A stretch of DNA of 64,000 nt from Candidatus Binatia bacterium (GCA_036563615.1 DATCMB010000006.1:814149-878148), one strand, 5' to 3'; shown: positions 45,576 through 54,239, counted from the first letter of the stretch. Numbers and translations are program-made. The notes: generated from the letters alone by a model not told the origin.

Positions 45576-46423
45576 GCGTCGCCGCCCTCGCGCGGCACGA
45601 TGCGCGGATCGCGCCAGCCGGCGAGGTCGCCGGGCGGCTCGACCAGCGTCGGCGTGTCGATCATGAAGACGAGCATGATCTCGCTGCCGGCGAAGGGGTC
45701 GAGGTCGACGCGCGCCTCGTGCCAGCGGCGGTCCGCGGGCACGCGGGCCGGGTCGATGCGCTGCTCGAAGACGATTTGACGTCCGCCGCGGTCGTTGCCC
45801 TTGCGCGGCGTGAGCACGGCGATCGCGAAGCGGAATGGTCCGCTGCGCACGTCGCTCCAGCGCTCCGGCTTGACGCCGTAGTCGAGCTCGAGCACCGCGC
45901 CCGCGGGCGGCACCTGCACCTTGACGAAGCCCGGCTGCGGCTGCGTCTCGAGGCGCACCGACTGCGTCATCACGCGCGGCGTCGACCACGCGGCGCGCTC
46001 GAGCAGCCCGCCCGTGGTGAGCAGGTCGAGGAGCGAGACGCCGGGCGCGGGGGAGGCGGCGGGCGGCGGCGTCGGCGCGGCGTGCGTCGCCGTGGCATGC
46101 GTCTCTGCAGCGCGCGTCCCAGCAGCGAGTGTCTCTTCGACGCGTGTCGACTCGGCGGACGCCTGCGGCTGCGCGCCGATCGTCGGCGTCGCGGGCGCGG
46201 GCGCGCCGTCGCCGGCCGGACCCGCGTCGCACGCGGGCGCGACGACGAGCAGGCCGGCGAGGGCCGCGCGGGCGAGGGCCACGCCGCCGCGGGAGACGCG
46301 CGCGAGGGGCACGCCGCCGCGGCGCGCGCGCGCGAGGTCATGGACGCTGCGGTCGCGGATCGTCACGCGGCGCTTGTCGCCGCTTCGCGCCGCGTCCGCA
46401 AGGGCGCGCTTTTCCTGCGTCAC
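45515..46423 (-). CDS. Putative lipoprotein with the beta domain shared by the sulfatase-like protein
   Basis: Up to 302 residues. A hydrophobic segment and Cys (ALAGLLVVAPACDAG) form a likely but imperfect lipobox. A low-complexity spacer (TETHATATHAAP-like) follows, then a beta domain: VFEQRIDPARVPADRRWHEA, then RVDLDPFAGSEIMLVF. The same spacing appears in the sulfatase-like protein (VPTDRRWFDERIDLAPFAG). There is no catalytic core here. ATG 46423 gives a long n-region. GTG 46366 or GTG 46312 would give better lipoprotein signals. Its 3' end overlaps the convergent gene by 61 bases. The role may be glycan binding at the cell surface. Confidence 0.6.
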   Translation of the reverse strand: MTQEKRALADAARSGDKRRVTIRDRSVHDLARARRGGVPLARVSRGGVALARAALAGLLVVAPACDAGPAGDGAPAPATPTIGAQPQASAESTRVEETLAAGTRAAETHATATHAAPTPPPAASPAPGVSLLDLLTTGGLLERAAWSTPRVMTQSVRLETQPQPGFVKVQVPPAGAVLELDYGVKPERWSDVRSGPFRFAIAVLTPRKGNDRGGRQIVFEQRIDPARVPADRRWHEARVDLDPFAGSEIMLVFMIDTPTLVEPPGDLAGWRDPRIVPREGGDAQATLASPDGTRRNADTPTR

Positions 46424-46449
46424 CGCGTCCGCTAAACCGCCGCTCGACC

Positions 46450-47682
46450 GTGAGCGAGCGAGCAGGACAGCGCGAGGACGCGCGAGCCGTCTGGTTCGAC
46501 GCCCGCGGTCTCCAGGTCGGCTTCAAGGAGCACGGCGGACGCGGCATCGGCACCTACGTCGCCGCGCTCGCCACCGAGCTCGACCATCAGGCGGCGCCCG
46601 ATCGCCTGCGCATGCTGGTCGAGCGCGGCGCGGAGCTGCTGCACGGGGTCTCGCCGTCGCGCTTGCTGTACGTCCCGCGCGCGCTCGGCGGACGCGGCCC
46701 GCTCGCGACGCACCTCCACCAGCACGCGCAGCTCGCGGCGTGGCTTTCGGCGCGGCGTCCTGCGGCGGTGCACTTCCCGGCGCAGACCGACGCGCCCGCC
46801 GTGCTCGGCGTGCGCACGGTGGTGAGCGTGCACGACGTCGTCCTGCACCGCCACGGCGCCTGGTACGAGGCCGGGACGCCGGACTCGCTGCGGGCGCGCG
46901 CGCGACGCGCGCGCTTCCGCACGATGCGCTTGCTCGAGCGGCTCGCGATCGCGCACGCGTCGCGCATCATCGTGCCGTCGCGGGTGACGGCGGAAGAGCT
47001 CGTGCGCGAGCTCGCGGTGCCGCGCGCGAAGATCTCGATCATCCCGCTCGCGGCGGCGCCGCGCTTCTCGCCGGAGCCCGCGCCGAACGACGCCGCGGTG
47101 CGCGCCCGGCTGCGCTTGCCCGAGCGCTACCTGCTGCACACCGGCGGCGCCGATCCGCGCAAGCGCGTCCCCGAGCTGATCGACGTCTTCGACGCGATCG
47201 CACGCGACGACGCGAGCCTCGGCCTCGTGCTGGCGGGACCGGTCGCGAACGGCGCGGCCTATCCGGCGGTCCGGCAAGCGATCGAGCGCGCCGCCGCGCG
47301 CGACCGCATCGTGCTGCCCGGTGTGGTACGCGACGAGGAGCTGCCGGCGCTCTACCGCGGCGCCGCGGCGCTCGTCCTCGCGACGCGCTACGAGGGCTTC
47401 GGCCTGCCAGTGGTCGAGGCGTTCGCGTGCGGCACGCCGGTGGTCGCGACCGCGGCGGACGCGGTCCGCGAGGTCGCCGGCGACGCGGCGCTGCTCGTGC
47501 CGGTCGCGGAGATCGGCGAGCTGCGCCAGGCGGTGCGTCGCGTCTTGAACGACGCCGAGCTCGCGGCGTCGCTGCGCGAGCGCGGGCTCGAGCGCGCGGC
47601 GCAGTTTCGCTGGAGCCTCGCCGCGGCCGAGACGCTCGCGGTGTACGAGGAGGTCACCGGCGAGCACCTGCGCGCTGCTTGA
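46450..47682 (+). CDS. GT4-family glycosyltransferase
   Basis: 410 residues. Typical order: FKEHGGRGIGTYVAALA (acceptor loop), VVSVHDVVLHRHG, RIIVPSRVTAEELVR, ISIIPLAAAPRF, LHTGGADPRKRVPELIDVF, and E-x7-E in RYEGFGLPVVEAFACGTPVV. GTG 46450 lies 26 bases from the start of the divergent lipoprotein gene, so their control regions must overlap. It is the last glycosyltransferase in the region. The sugar is unknown. Confidence 0.85.
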   Translation: MSERAGQREDARAVWFDARGLQVGFKEHGGRGIGTYVAALATELDHQAAPDRLRMLVERGAELLHGVSPSRLLYVPRALGGRGPLATHLHQHAQLAAWLSARRPAAVHFPAQTDAPAVLGVRTVVSVHDVVLHRHGAWYEAGTPDSLRARARRARFRTMRLLERLAIAHASRIIVPSRVTAEELVRELAVPRAKISIIPLAAAPRFSPEPAPNDAAVRARLRLPERYLLHTGGADPRKRVPELIDVFDAIARDDASLGLVLAGPVANGAAYPAVRQAIERAAARDRIVLPGVVRDEELPALYRGAAALVLATRYEGFGLPVVEAFACGTPVVATAADAVREVAGDAALLVPVAEIGELRQAVRRVLNDAELAASLRERGLERAAQFRWSLAAAETLAVYEEVTGEHLRAA

Positions 47683-47743
47683 CGCGCGCCGCGGCGCGCT
47701 GCGGCGGCCGCTCGTCCGAGCTTCGGCGCTGCGCTGGGCGCGA

Positions 47744-47773
47744 TTGACCTGCGCTCGACGACCCGGCTAGCAC
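47744..47773 (+). promoter_or_regulatory. Candidate promoter placing the transcript start at the ATG of the SnoaL-like gene
   Basis: TTGACC (47744-47749) is close to the -35 consensus. TAGCAC (47768-47773) is 18 bases downstream. A start about seven bases later would fall at ATG 47780, and there is no Shine-Dalgarno site, so a leaderless message is possible. Confidence 0.4.
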
Positions 47774-47779
47774 GGTCGC

Positions 47780-48307
47780 ATGACGCCCGCCGACCTCGTC
47801 GAGATCGAGCTCATCAAGCGGCTCAAGTACAAGTACATGCGCTGCCTCGACCAGAAGCTGTGGGACGAGATGGCGGAGACGCTGACCGAGGACGCGGTCG
47901 CGTCGTACAGCGCGGGGAAGTACGAATTCCACGGTCGTGACGCGATCCTCGCGTTCTTCCGCGCCTCGATGGGGTCGCCGAGCTTTCTCTCGAGCCACCG
48001 CGTGCACCATCCCGAGATCGACTTGACGAGCCCGACCACCGCGCGCGGCGTGTGGGCGCTCGAGGACGTCGTGGTCGACCCGTCGCGCGACTTCGAGCTG
48101 CGCGGCGCCGCCTTCTACACCGACGAGTACGTCAAGCAGGACGGCCAGTGGCGGATCCAGCGGACGGCGTACAAGCGGACGTACGAGGAGGTGTGGAAGC
48201 GCAGCCAGGGCGCGCCCCGCACGCTCACCGCGAGCTGGTGGGAGACCGGCGGGCAGAGCCAGCTGCCGATCCCGGAGCACGTCGCGCACCTGATCACGAA
48301 GCGCTAG
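47780..48307 (+). CDS. SnoaL-like / NTF2-fold protein
   Basis: 175 residues. The N-terminal helix (IKRLKYKYMRCLDQKLWDEM) and TLTEDAVASYSAGKYEFHGR, then SSHRVHHPEIDL and WRIQRTAYKRTYEEVW, form the alpha/beta-barrel pattern of SnoaL_4 proteins. The family includes dehydratases and isomerases such as BaiE, as well as non-enzymatic members. Catalytic residues cannot be fixed by eye. A single-gene unit between a GT4 and the exporter, with no functional link visible. Confidence 0.8.
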   Translation: MTPADLVEIELIKRLKYKYMRCLDQKLWDEMAETLTEDAVASYSAGKYEFHGRDAILAFFRASMGSPSFLSSHRVHHPEIDLTSPTTARGVWALEDVVVDPSRDFELRGAAFYTDEYVKQDGQWRIQRTAYKRTYEEVWKRSQGAPRTLTASWWETGGQSQLPIPEHVAHLITKR

Positions 48308-48370
48308 CGCGGCGCTCGAGCGGCGCTCCTGTGCTGAGCAGGACGCGTACGCTAGAGACAGTGGGATCGG

Positions 48371-50323
48371 ATGCGCCGCCTCTGGAAGTATCTTGCCCGC
48401 TACCGAGCGCGCTACGTCGCCGGCTGCCTGTGCCTGATCGGCACCGCGACGCTCGCGATGACGATCCCGGTGCTGCTCAAGCGCGCGGTCGACAGCATCC
48501 CGGTCGCGGCCAACGTGGCGGCCGGTACGGCCGGCAGCGCGAGCACGGCCGCGTGGTACGCGCTCGCCGTCATCGTGATCGCGATCGCGCAGGGCGTCGT
48601 CCGCACGTTCTCGCGCTTCGTGATCTTCAACGTCGGGCGTGACGTCGAGTACGACCTGCGCAACGACCTCTTCCGCCACCTCGAGCGCCTGCCCTGGCAG
48701 TTCTATCAGGTGCACCCGACCGGTGATCTGATGTCGCGTCTGGTCAACGACATCTCCGCGGTGCGCATGCTGCTCGGGCCGGGCGTGCTGAACCTGCTCA
48801 ACACGCCGCTCTACTACCTCTACGCGGTGACGATCATGGTCTCGATCGACCCGCTGCTGACGGTCGCGGCGCTGTCGCCGTACCCGATCATGCTGCTGGT
48901 CGTGAAGCGCTACAGCCGCCGCCTGATGGAGGGCACGCTGCGCGTGCAGGAGGGGCTCGCCGACATGAGCTCGCTCGTGCAGGAGAACGTGAGCGGCATC
49001 CACGTCGTCAAGGCGTACGTGCGCGAGGAGCACGAGATCGCGCGCTTCCGCGCGATGAACGATCGCTTCCGCGAGGTGAGCCTCGAGCTCGGGCGCGCGC
49101 GCGGCATCATCGCGCCGGTGATCCGCTCGGTGAGCGCGCTCGGCATCCTGGTCGTGCTCTGGCTCGGCGGGCGGCACGTCGCGCGCGGTCTGCTGACGAT
49201 CGGCGACCTGGTGGCGTTCATCGGCTACCTGCACCTGCTCGCGTGGCCGACGATGGCGCTCGGCTGGATGCTCTCGACCCTGCAGCGCGGTCGCGCGGCG
49301 ATGCAGCGCCTCGAGGAGCTGTTCGCGGTCGAGCCGGCGATCGCGGATCCGCCGGGCGTGCCGCGTCCGGCGTGGGCGGTGCCGATCGTCGACCTCGACG
49401 CGGCTGCGGCGAACGGCGCCGCGCCGAGCGTCGCCGCGTCCGACGGGGCTGCGCCGGGCGTCATGCCGACGAACGACGCGGTCGCCGCGCGCGACGGCGA
49501 CGGCGAGCGCACCGCGGCTGGCAACGGCGCTGCCGCGCCGCCGGCGATCACGCGCGGCGAGATCGAGCTGCGCGGCGTGTCGTTCGCGTACCCCGGGCCG
49601 GCCTCGCCCAAGGTGCTGTGCGACATCGACGTGCACATCCCCGCAGGCGCGACGGTGGCGATCGTCGGCCGCGCGGGCGCCGGCAAGACCTCGCTGCTGA
49701 ACCTGCTGCCACGGCTCTTCGATCCGACCGAGGGCGAGGTGCGCATCGACGGCCGCAACGTGCGCGACTACCCGCTCGCGACGCTGCGCCGCGCGATCGC
49801 CTTCGTGCCGCAGGATCCGTTTCTGTTCTCGACCTCGATCCGCGCGAACCTCGCGTTCGCGCTGTCCGAGCTCGATCCGGACGACGAGGAAGCGCACCGG
49901 CTCGTGCGCGAGGCGGCGCGCTGGGCGGCGGTCGCGGACGACATCGAGGACTTCCCGCGCGGCTACGACACCATGGTCGGCGAGCGCGGCATCACGCTGT
50001 CGGGCGGCCAGAAGCAGCGCGTGACGCTCGCGCGCGCGCTGCTCGCCGACGCGCCGATCCTGGTGCTCGACGACGCGCTCTCGAGCGTCGACACGCAGAC
50101 CGAGGAGCGCATCCTGCGCGCGCTCGAGGAGCGTCGGCGCGGGCGCACGTGCCTGATCGTCGCGCACCGTCTGTCGACGGTGCAGGACGCCGATCTGATC
50201 CTCGTGCTCGACCGCGGCCGCATCGTCGAGCGCGGCGACCACCAGCAGCTGCTGGCGCGCGGCGGCCTCTATGCCGAGCTGTTCCAGCGCCAGCGCCTGA
50301 CCGAGGAGCTGGAGGCGATTTGA
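48371..50323 (+). CDS. ABC exporter half with degenerate Walker B (heterodimer subunit 1)
   Basis: 650 residues. Six membrane helices (about 15-310), then an unusually long Ala-rich linker (about 340-395), then the ATPase: RAGAGKTSLLNLLPRLFDP (Walker A), ITLSGGQKQRVTLARALL (signature) and ILVLDDALSSVDTQ. The residue after the Walker B Asp is Asp, not Glu, as in subunit TM287 of the TM287/288 heterodimer. The H-loop is IVAHRLSTVQDADL. Substrate unknown, probably a lipid, glycolipid or drug. It overlaps the next gene by four bases. Confidence 0.9.
   Translation: MRRLWKYLARYRARYVAGCLCLIGTATLAMTIPVLLKRAVDSIPVAANVAAGTAGSASTAAWYALAVIVIAIAQGVVRTFSRFVIFNVGRDVEYDLRNDLFRHLERLPWQFYQVHPTGDLMSRLVNDISAVRMLLGPGVLNLLNTPLYYLYAVTIMVSIDPLLTVAALSPYPIMLLVVKRYSRRLMEGTLRVQEGLADMSSLVQENVSGIHVVKAYVREEHEIARFRAMNDRFREVSLELGRARGIIAPVIRSVSALGILVVLWLGGRHVARGLLTIGDLVAFIGYLHLLAWPTMALGWMLSTLQRGRAAMQRLEELFAVEPAIADPPGVPRPAWAVPIVDLDAAAANGAAPSVAASDGAAPGVMPTNDAVAARDGDGERTAAGNGAAAPPAITRGEIELRGVSFAYPGPASPKVLCDIDVHIPAGATVAIVGRAGAGKTSLLNLLPRLFDPTEGEVRIDGRNVRDYPLATLRRAIAFVPQDPFLFSTSIRANLAFALSELDPDDEEAHRLVREAARWAAVADDIEDFPRGYDTMVGERGITLSGGQKQRVTLARALLADAPILVLDDALSSVDTQTEERILRALEERRRGRTCLIVAHRLSTVQDADLILVLDRGRIVERGDHQQLLARGGLYAELFQRQRLTEELEAI
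50311..50315 (+). promoter_or_regulatory. Shine-Dalgarno GGAGG supporting a TTG start at 50320
   Basis: GGAGG ends four bases before TTG 50320, which overlaps the stop of the first exporter gene (TTGA). Spacing is short but it is the best start signal for the second subunit. Confidence 0.45.
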
Positions 50324-52185
50324 CGCGTCCCGCCGACAAGCGCGCCGTCCGTCGCGCGGAGACGCCGTCGGACAGCATCCACGCGGAGGAGCGCGTCACC
50401 GCGTACGACGCCGAGCTCCTGCGCCGGCTGTGGGGCTTCATCCGCCCGTACCGCAGGACCTTCTGGCTGAGCATCGCGATCCTGCCGGTGATCTCGGCGC
50501 TGATGCTCGTCCAGCCGTACCTGCTGAAGATCGCGATCGACCGCTACGTCGAGACCGGCGACGTCGCCGGCTTGACGCGCATCGCGATCCTGTTCGCGCT
50601 CGCGGTCGTCGGCGAGTTCGTCGCCCTGTACTACCAGTACTACTTGACGATGGTGGTCGCGCAGAAGAGCCTCGCCGACCTGCGCGTCGCGCTCTTCAGC
50701 CACCTCGAGCGCCTGCCGCAGCGCTTCTTCGACCGCAATCCCGTCGGGCGTCTGGTGACGCGTCTCACGACCGACGTCGACGTGCTGACCGAGATGTTCG
50801 CCTCGGGCGCGATGACCGTCTTCATGGACGGGCTCACGCTGGTCGGCATCGTCGCGATCATGCTGTGGATCGACTGGCGGCTCGCGCTCGTGACGCTGTC
50901 CGTCGTGCCGCTGCTGCTGATCGCGATCGACTTCTTCCGCAAGCGCGCGCGCGTCACCTACCGCCTGATCCGCGAGCGCATCGCGCGCATCAACAGCTTC
51001 TTGTCGGAAGCGATCTCCGGCATGCCGGTGATCCAGCTCTTCGCGCGCGAGGCGGCGACCTTCCGCGAGTTCGACGAGCACAACGCCGCGCACCGCGACG
51101 CCAACCACATGTCGAACATCTACGAGGCGGCGCTGTTCTCGATCGTCGAGGCGGTGAGCTCGATCTCGATGGCGCTGGTGGTCTGGTACGGCTCCGGGCA
51201 GATCCTGAAGGGCGTGGTCGCGTTCGGCACGCTGGTCGCGTTCATCGAGTACATCCAGAAGTTCTTCGTGCCGATCCGCGACTTCTCGACCAAGTACGCG
51301 GTGCTGCAGTCGGCGATGACGGCGGCCGAGCGCGTCTTCCAGCTGCTCGACACGCCGCTCGAGATCGCGTCGCCCGCGCAGCCGCGCCGCGTCCCGCCGG
51401 ACTCGCCCGAGCGCGGCGCGATCCGCTTCGAGAACGTCTGGTTCGCCTACAAGGGCGACGAGTACGTCCTGCGCGACGTCTCGATCGACGTGCGTCCCGG
51501 CGAGACGGTGGCGCTGGTCGGCGCGACGGGCTCGGGCAAGTCGACGATCATCAAGCTGCTCGGGCGCAGCTTCGACGTCTCGCGCGGCAGCGTGAAGGTG
51601 TCGGGCGTCGACGTGCGCGAGTGGGACCTGCACGAGCTGCGGCGCGAGATCGGCATCGTCCTGCAGGACGCCTTCCTGTTCTCGGGCACCGTCGCCGGCA
51701 ACATCACGCTCGGGCGACCGTTGCCGCAGGAGCGCCTCGAGGAGGTCGTGCGCGCCGCGAACCTGAGCGAGCTCGTCGCGAGCCTGCCGCGCGGCTTCGA
51801 GCAGCCGATCCGCGAGCGCGGCAACAACCTGTCCGTGGGGCAGCGGCAGCTGCTCGCGTTCGCGCGCGCGCTCGCGTACGACCCGCGCATCCTGGTGCTC
51901 GACGAAGCCACCTCGAGCGTCGACGCCGAGACCGAGCAGCTCGTGCAGGAAGCGCTCGACCGCCTGCTGCAAGGGCGCACGGCGCTGGTCATCGCGCACC
52001 GTCTGTCGACGATCGAGCGCGCCGACCGGATCGTCGTCCTGCACAAGGGCGAGGTGCGCGAGGTCGGCACGCACGCCGAGCTGCTCGCGCTCGGCAAGAT
52101 CTACGCACGGCTCTACGAGCTGCAGTACGCGGGGCTGCGCGACGCGCGCGCGGCGGGTTCGGGTGCGGGTGCTGCGTCGTCCTGA
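50320..52185 (+). CDS. ABC exporter half with canonical Walker B (heterodimer subunit 2)
   Basis: 621 residues. Six membrane helices (FWLSIAILPVISALMLVQPYL first) and an ATPase with Walker A GATGSGKSTIIKLLG, signature LSVGQRQLLAFARAL and ILVLDEATSSVDAE. The signature reads LSVGQ, as in TM288/BmrD-type partners. With subunit 1 it should form one normal and one degenerate ATP site. A TTG start is supported by the Shine-Dalgarno site and overlap. An exported lipid or glycolipid is a possibility given the upstream glycan genes, but this is inference. Confidence 0.9.
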   Translation: MTRPADKRAVRRAETPSDSIHAEERVTAYDAELLRRLWGFIRPYRRTFWLSIAILPVISALMLVQPYLLKIAIDRYVETGDVAGLTRIAILFALAVVGEFVALYYQYYLTMVVAQKSLADLRVALFSHLERLPQRFFDRNPVGRLVTRLTTDVDVLTEMFASGAMTVFMDGLTLVGIVAIMLWIDWRLALVTLSVVPLLLIAIDFFRKRARVTYRLIRERIARINSFLSEAISGMPVIQLFAREAATFREFDEHNAAHRDANHMSNIYEAALFSIVEAVSSISMALVVWYGSGQILKGVVAFGTLVAFIEYIQKFFVPIRDFSTKYAVLQSAMTAAERVFQLLDTPLEIASPAQPRRVPPDSPERGAIRFENVWFAYKGDEYVLRDVSIDVRPGETVALVGATGSGKSTIIKLLGRSFDVSRGSVKVSGVDVREWDLHELRREIGIVLQDAFLFSGTVAGNITLGRPLPQERLEEVVRAANLSELVASLPRGFEQPIRERGNNLSVGQRQLLAFARALAYDPRILVLDEATSSVDAETEQLVQEALDRLLQGRTALVIAHRLSTIERADRIVVLHKGEVREVGTHAELLALGKIYARLYELQYAGLRDARAAGSGAGAASS

Positions 52186-53380
52186 GCGTCGCGCCGTGCT
52201 GCTCGCGCGCGTCGCGGTGCTGCTCGGTGCGCTGTCGTGTCTCGTCGGCTGCGGCGGCTGCTCGCCGCTCTACGTGCTGCGCTCGGCGTACGAGGAAGGA
52301 CGCATCCTGCTCTCGCGGCAATCGATCGAGTCGCTGCTCGAGAAGCCCGAGCTCGACCCGGACACGCGCGCGAAGCTCGAGCTCGTCCTCGAGGTGCGGC
52401 GCTTCGCGCGCGACCGCCTCGGTCTCGCGGTGGGCGACGCGTACGCGTCGTTCTCGATCGTGCCGCCCGGCGCGCTGCTGCACGTCGTGTCGGCGGCGGA
52501 GCGCACGCGGCTCGAGCCGTACACCTGGTGGTTCCCGATCGTCGGCGACGTCGACTACAAGGGCTTCTTCGACGAGGCCGACGCGCGCGCCGAGGCCGAG
52601 CGGCTGCAGAGCAAGGGCTACGACACCTGGGTGCGTCCGTCGGTCGCCTTCAGCACGCTCGGCTGGTTCGACGACCCGGTGCTGTCGAGCTGGCTGCGCG
52701 CCGATCCGGTGCGGATCACCGAGCTGCTGATCCACGAGCTGCTGCACCGCACCTGGTACGTCTCGGGCGAGACCGAGTTCAACGAGTCGCTCGCGACCTT
52801 CGTCGGCCACGTCGGTGCGATCGAGTTCTTCCGCGCGCGCGACGGCGAGGACGCCGAGACCACGCGCCGGGCGGTCGCGGGCTGGGACGAGGCGCTCGCC
52901 GAGTCGCGTCTGTGGACCACGGCGGTCGAGGAGCTGCGCGCGCTCTACGAGGCGAGCGCGCGCGAGGGGCGTCCGGTCGACGAGGTGCTCGCCGCGCGCG
53001 AGAAGATCTTCCGCGCCATCGAGCGCGGCGAGCTCGACGGCGCGGATGCCTTCCCGGCGGCCGCGACGCAGCCGACGCCGCGGCGGCGCACGCCGATCCC
53101 GGTCAACAACGCGGTGATCCTCGCGAACTACGCGTACTTGAAGGAGCTCGACGCCTTCGACGCGATCTACCGCCAGGCGGGCGACCTGCGCGCGTCGCTC
53201 GCGCGGCTGCGCGAGATCGTCGACGACGCGGACGATCCGTTCGCGGCGCTCGCGCAGGCGGCGAGCACGGCACCGCCGCCGTCGTCACACGTTGATACCG
53301 CTCCCCCGTCGCAGAGCGGTGACGCGACGTCGTCACCGGCCGACGAGGCGACGTTGCCCGGCGCGGCGTCGCGCAGCTAG
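52163..53380 (+). CDS. Lipoprotein aminopeptidase (COG4324-like)
   Basis: 405 residues. The signal peptide ends in LVGC, a good lipobox, so lipidation is expected. SPLYVLRSAYEEGRILLSR follows. The zinc motif LIHELLHRTWY (H191-E-L-L-H195) and FNESLATFVGHVGA (third ligand region) match the predicted aminopeptidase family. The C-terminal ~40 residues are low-complexity. GTG 52163 lies 23 bases inside the exporter gene, so it is probably co-transcribed. The substrate is unknown. Confidence 0.85.
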   Translation: MRVLRRPERRAVLLARVAVLLGALSCLVGCGGCSPLYVLRSAYEEGRILLSRQSIESLLEKPELDPDTRAKLELVLEVRRFARDRLGLAVGDAYASFSIVPPGALLHVVSAAERTRLEPYTWWFPIVGDVDYKGFFDEADARAEAERLQSKGYDTWVRPSVAFSTLGWFDDPVLSSWLRADPVRITELLIHELLHRTWYVSGETEFNESLATFVGHVGAIEFFRARDGEDAETTRRAVAGWDEALAESRLWTTAVEELRALYEASAREGRPVDEVLAAREKIFRAIERGELDGADAFPAAATQPTPRRRTPIPVNNAVILANYAYLKELDAFDAIYRQAGDLRASLARLREIVDDADDPFAALAQAASTAPPPSSHVDTAPPSQSGDATSSPADEATLPGAASRS

Positions 53381-53390
53381 AGTCGTCTCC

Positions 53391-53921
53391 GTGCAGCCCC
53401 GCTTCGCCGTCGATCGCATGCTCGGCCGGCTCGCGCGCTGGCTGCGCATCCTCGGCTTCGACGCGGCCTACCGCCCGGAGATGCCGGGCGCCCGCCTGCT
53501 GACGCTCGCCGCGCGCGAGGGACGCATCGTCCTCACCCGCGACGCGCGCCTGCGCGACCCGCGCGGTCGCGTGCGCATCGTGCGCCTCGCCGCGGACCGC
53601 TTCCGCGACCAGCTGCGCGAGCTCGACCGGATCTTCCCGCTGGGCGGCGTCGAGCAGCGGCCGTCGCGCTGCGTCGAGTGCAACGTCGAGGTCGAGGCGC
53701 TGCCGCTCGAGCGCGTGCCGCAGACGGTGCCGGAGTACGTCCGCGCGACGCAGAAAGAGTTCCAGCGCTGTCCGCGCTGCCGCCGGATCTACTGGCCGGC
53801 GACGCACCGCGAGCGCATGCAGGCCGAGATCGCGGCGCTCGGCTTGAGCGAGCCCGAGCACGACCCCGAGTCCGCGCGTGCGCACGCGCACGCGCCGGCG
53901 GCAGGAGAGGCCAATGGCTGA
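53391..53921 (+). CDS. Mut7-C family RNase-like protein with zinc ribbon
   Basis: 176 residues. FAVDRMLGRLARWLRILGFDA, GRIVLTRDARL and RFRDQLRELDRIFP are the PIN-like Mut7-C core. CVECN and RCPRCRRIYWPATH provide a C-terminal CxxC pair that binds zinc. Mut7-C proteins resemble the nuclease end of metazoan Mut7, and some are paired with ThiS-type domains. GTG 53391 precedes the conserved text directly. It overlaps the next gene by eight bases. Confidence 0.85.
   Translation: MQPRFAVDRMLGRLARWLRILGFDAAYRPEMPGARLLTLAAREGRIVLTRDARLRDPRGRVRIVRLAADRFRDQLRELDRIFPLGGVEQRPSRCVECNVEVEALPLERVPQTVPEYVRATQKEFQRCPRCRRIYWPATHRERMQAEIAALGLSEPEHDPESARAHAHAPAAGEANG
53903..53910 (+). promoter_or_regulatory. 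Shine-Dalgarno AGGAGAGG for the small Cys-rich protein
   Basis: AGGAGAGG lies three bases before ATG 53914 and inside the end of the Mut7-C gene. It selects ATG 53914 over the upstream in-frame ATG at 53878. Confidence 0.6.
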
Positions 53922-54198
53922 CGACGCGCGCGAGGTCCTGCTGTCCGACGCGGCGAGCGTGCCGGTCGCGCCGTGCCCGCGCTGCGAGCGCGAGGTGGTG
54001 GTCTACGTGGCCGCGGACGCGGCGGACGACGCGGGCTACGCCTGCGTGCACTGCGACGGTCCCGTGCGCGGCGTCTACCTGGTGTCGGAGTCCGAGCTCG
54101 ACGCGCTCGGCTACGCGGTCGCGGATCCGCTGCGCGCCGGCTGCGGAACCGGCTGCGCGGCCGGCGGCTGCGGCGTCCGCCGTCCGACGGGTGCTTGA
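53914..54198 (+). CDS. Small zinc-ribbon protein with Cys-rich tail
   Basis: 94 residues. CPRCEREVVVYVAAD and YACVHCDGPVRGVYLV make a four-Cys ribbon. A C-terminal tail, CGTGCAAGGCGVRR, has three more cysteines spaced CxxxC and CxxxxC. I do not recognise the family. The gene is translationally coupled to the Mut7-C gene (eight-base overlap), so a shared RNA- or metal-related role is possible. It might instead simply buffer metal. Confidence 0.6.
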   Translation: MADDAREVLLSDAASVPVAPCPRCEREVVVYVAADAADDAGYACVHCDGPVRGVYLVSESELDALGYAVADPLRAGCGTGCAAGGCGVRRPTGA

Positions 54199-54239
54199 CG
54201 CTCCGCCCGGCTCGCGCGCATCGACTCACGCGCCTCCGC

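Noticed and set aside
47654..50242. An 862-codon minus-strand open frame opposite the SnoaL-like gene and the first exporter
   Set aside because: The exporter on the plus strand has every ABC motif. The minus product is a codon shadow rich in Arg and Val.
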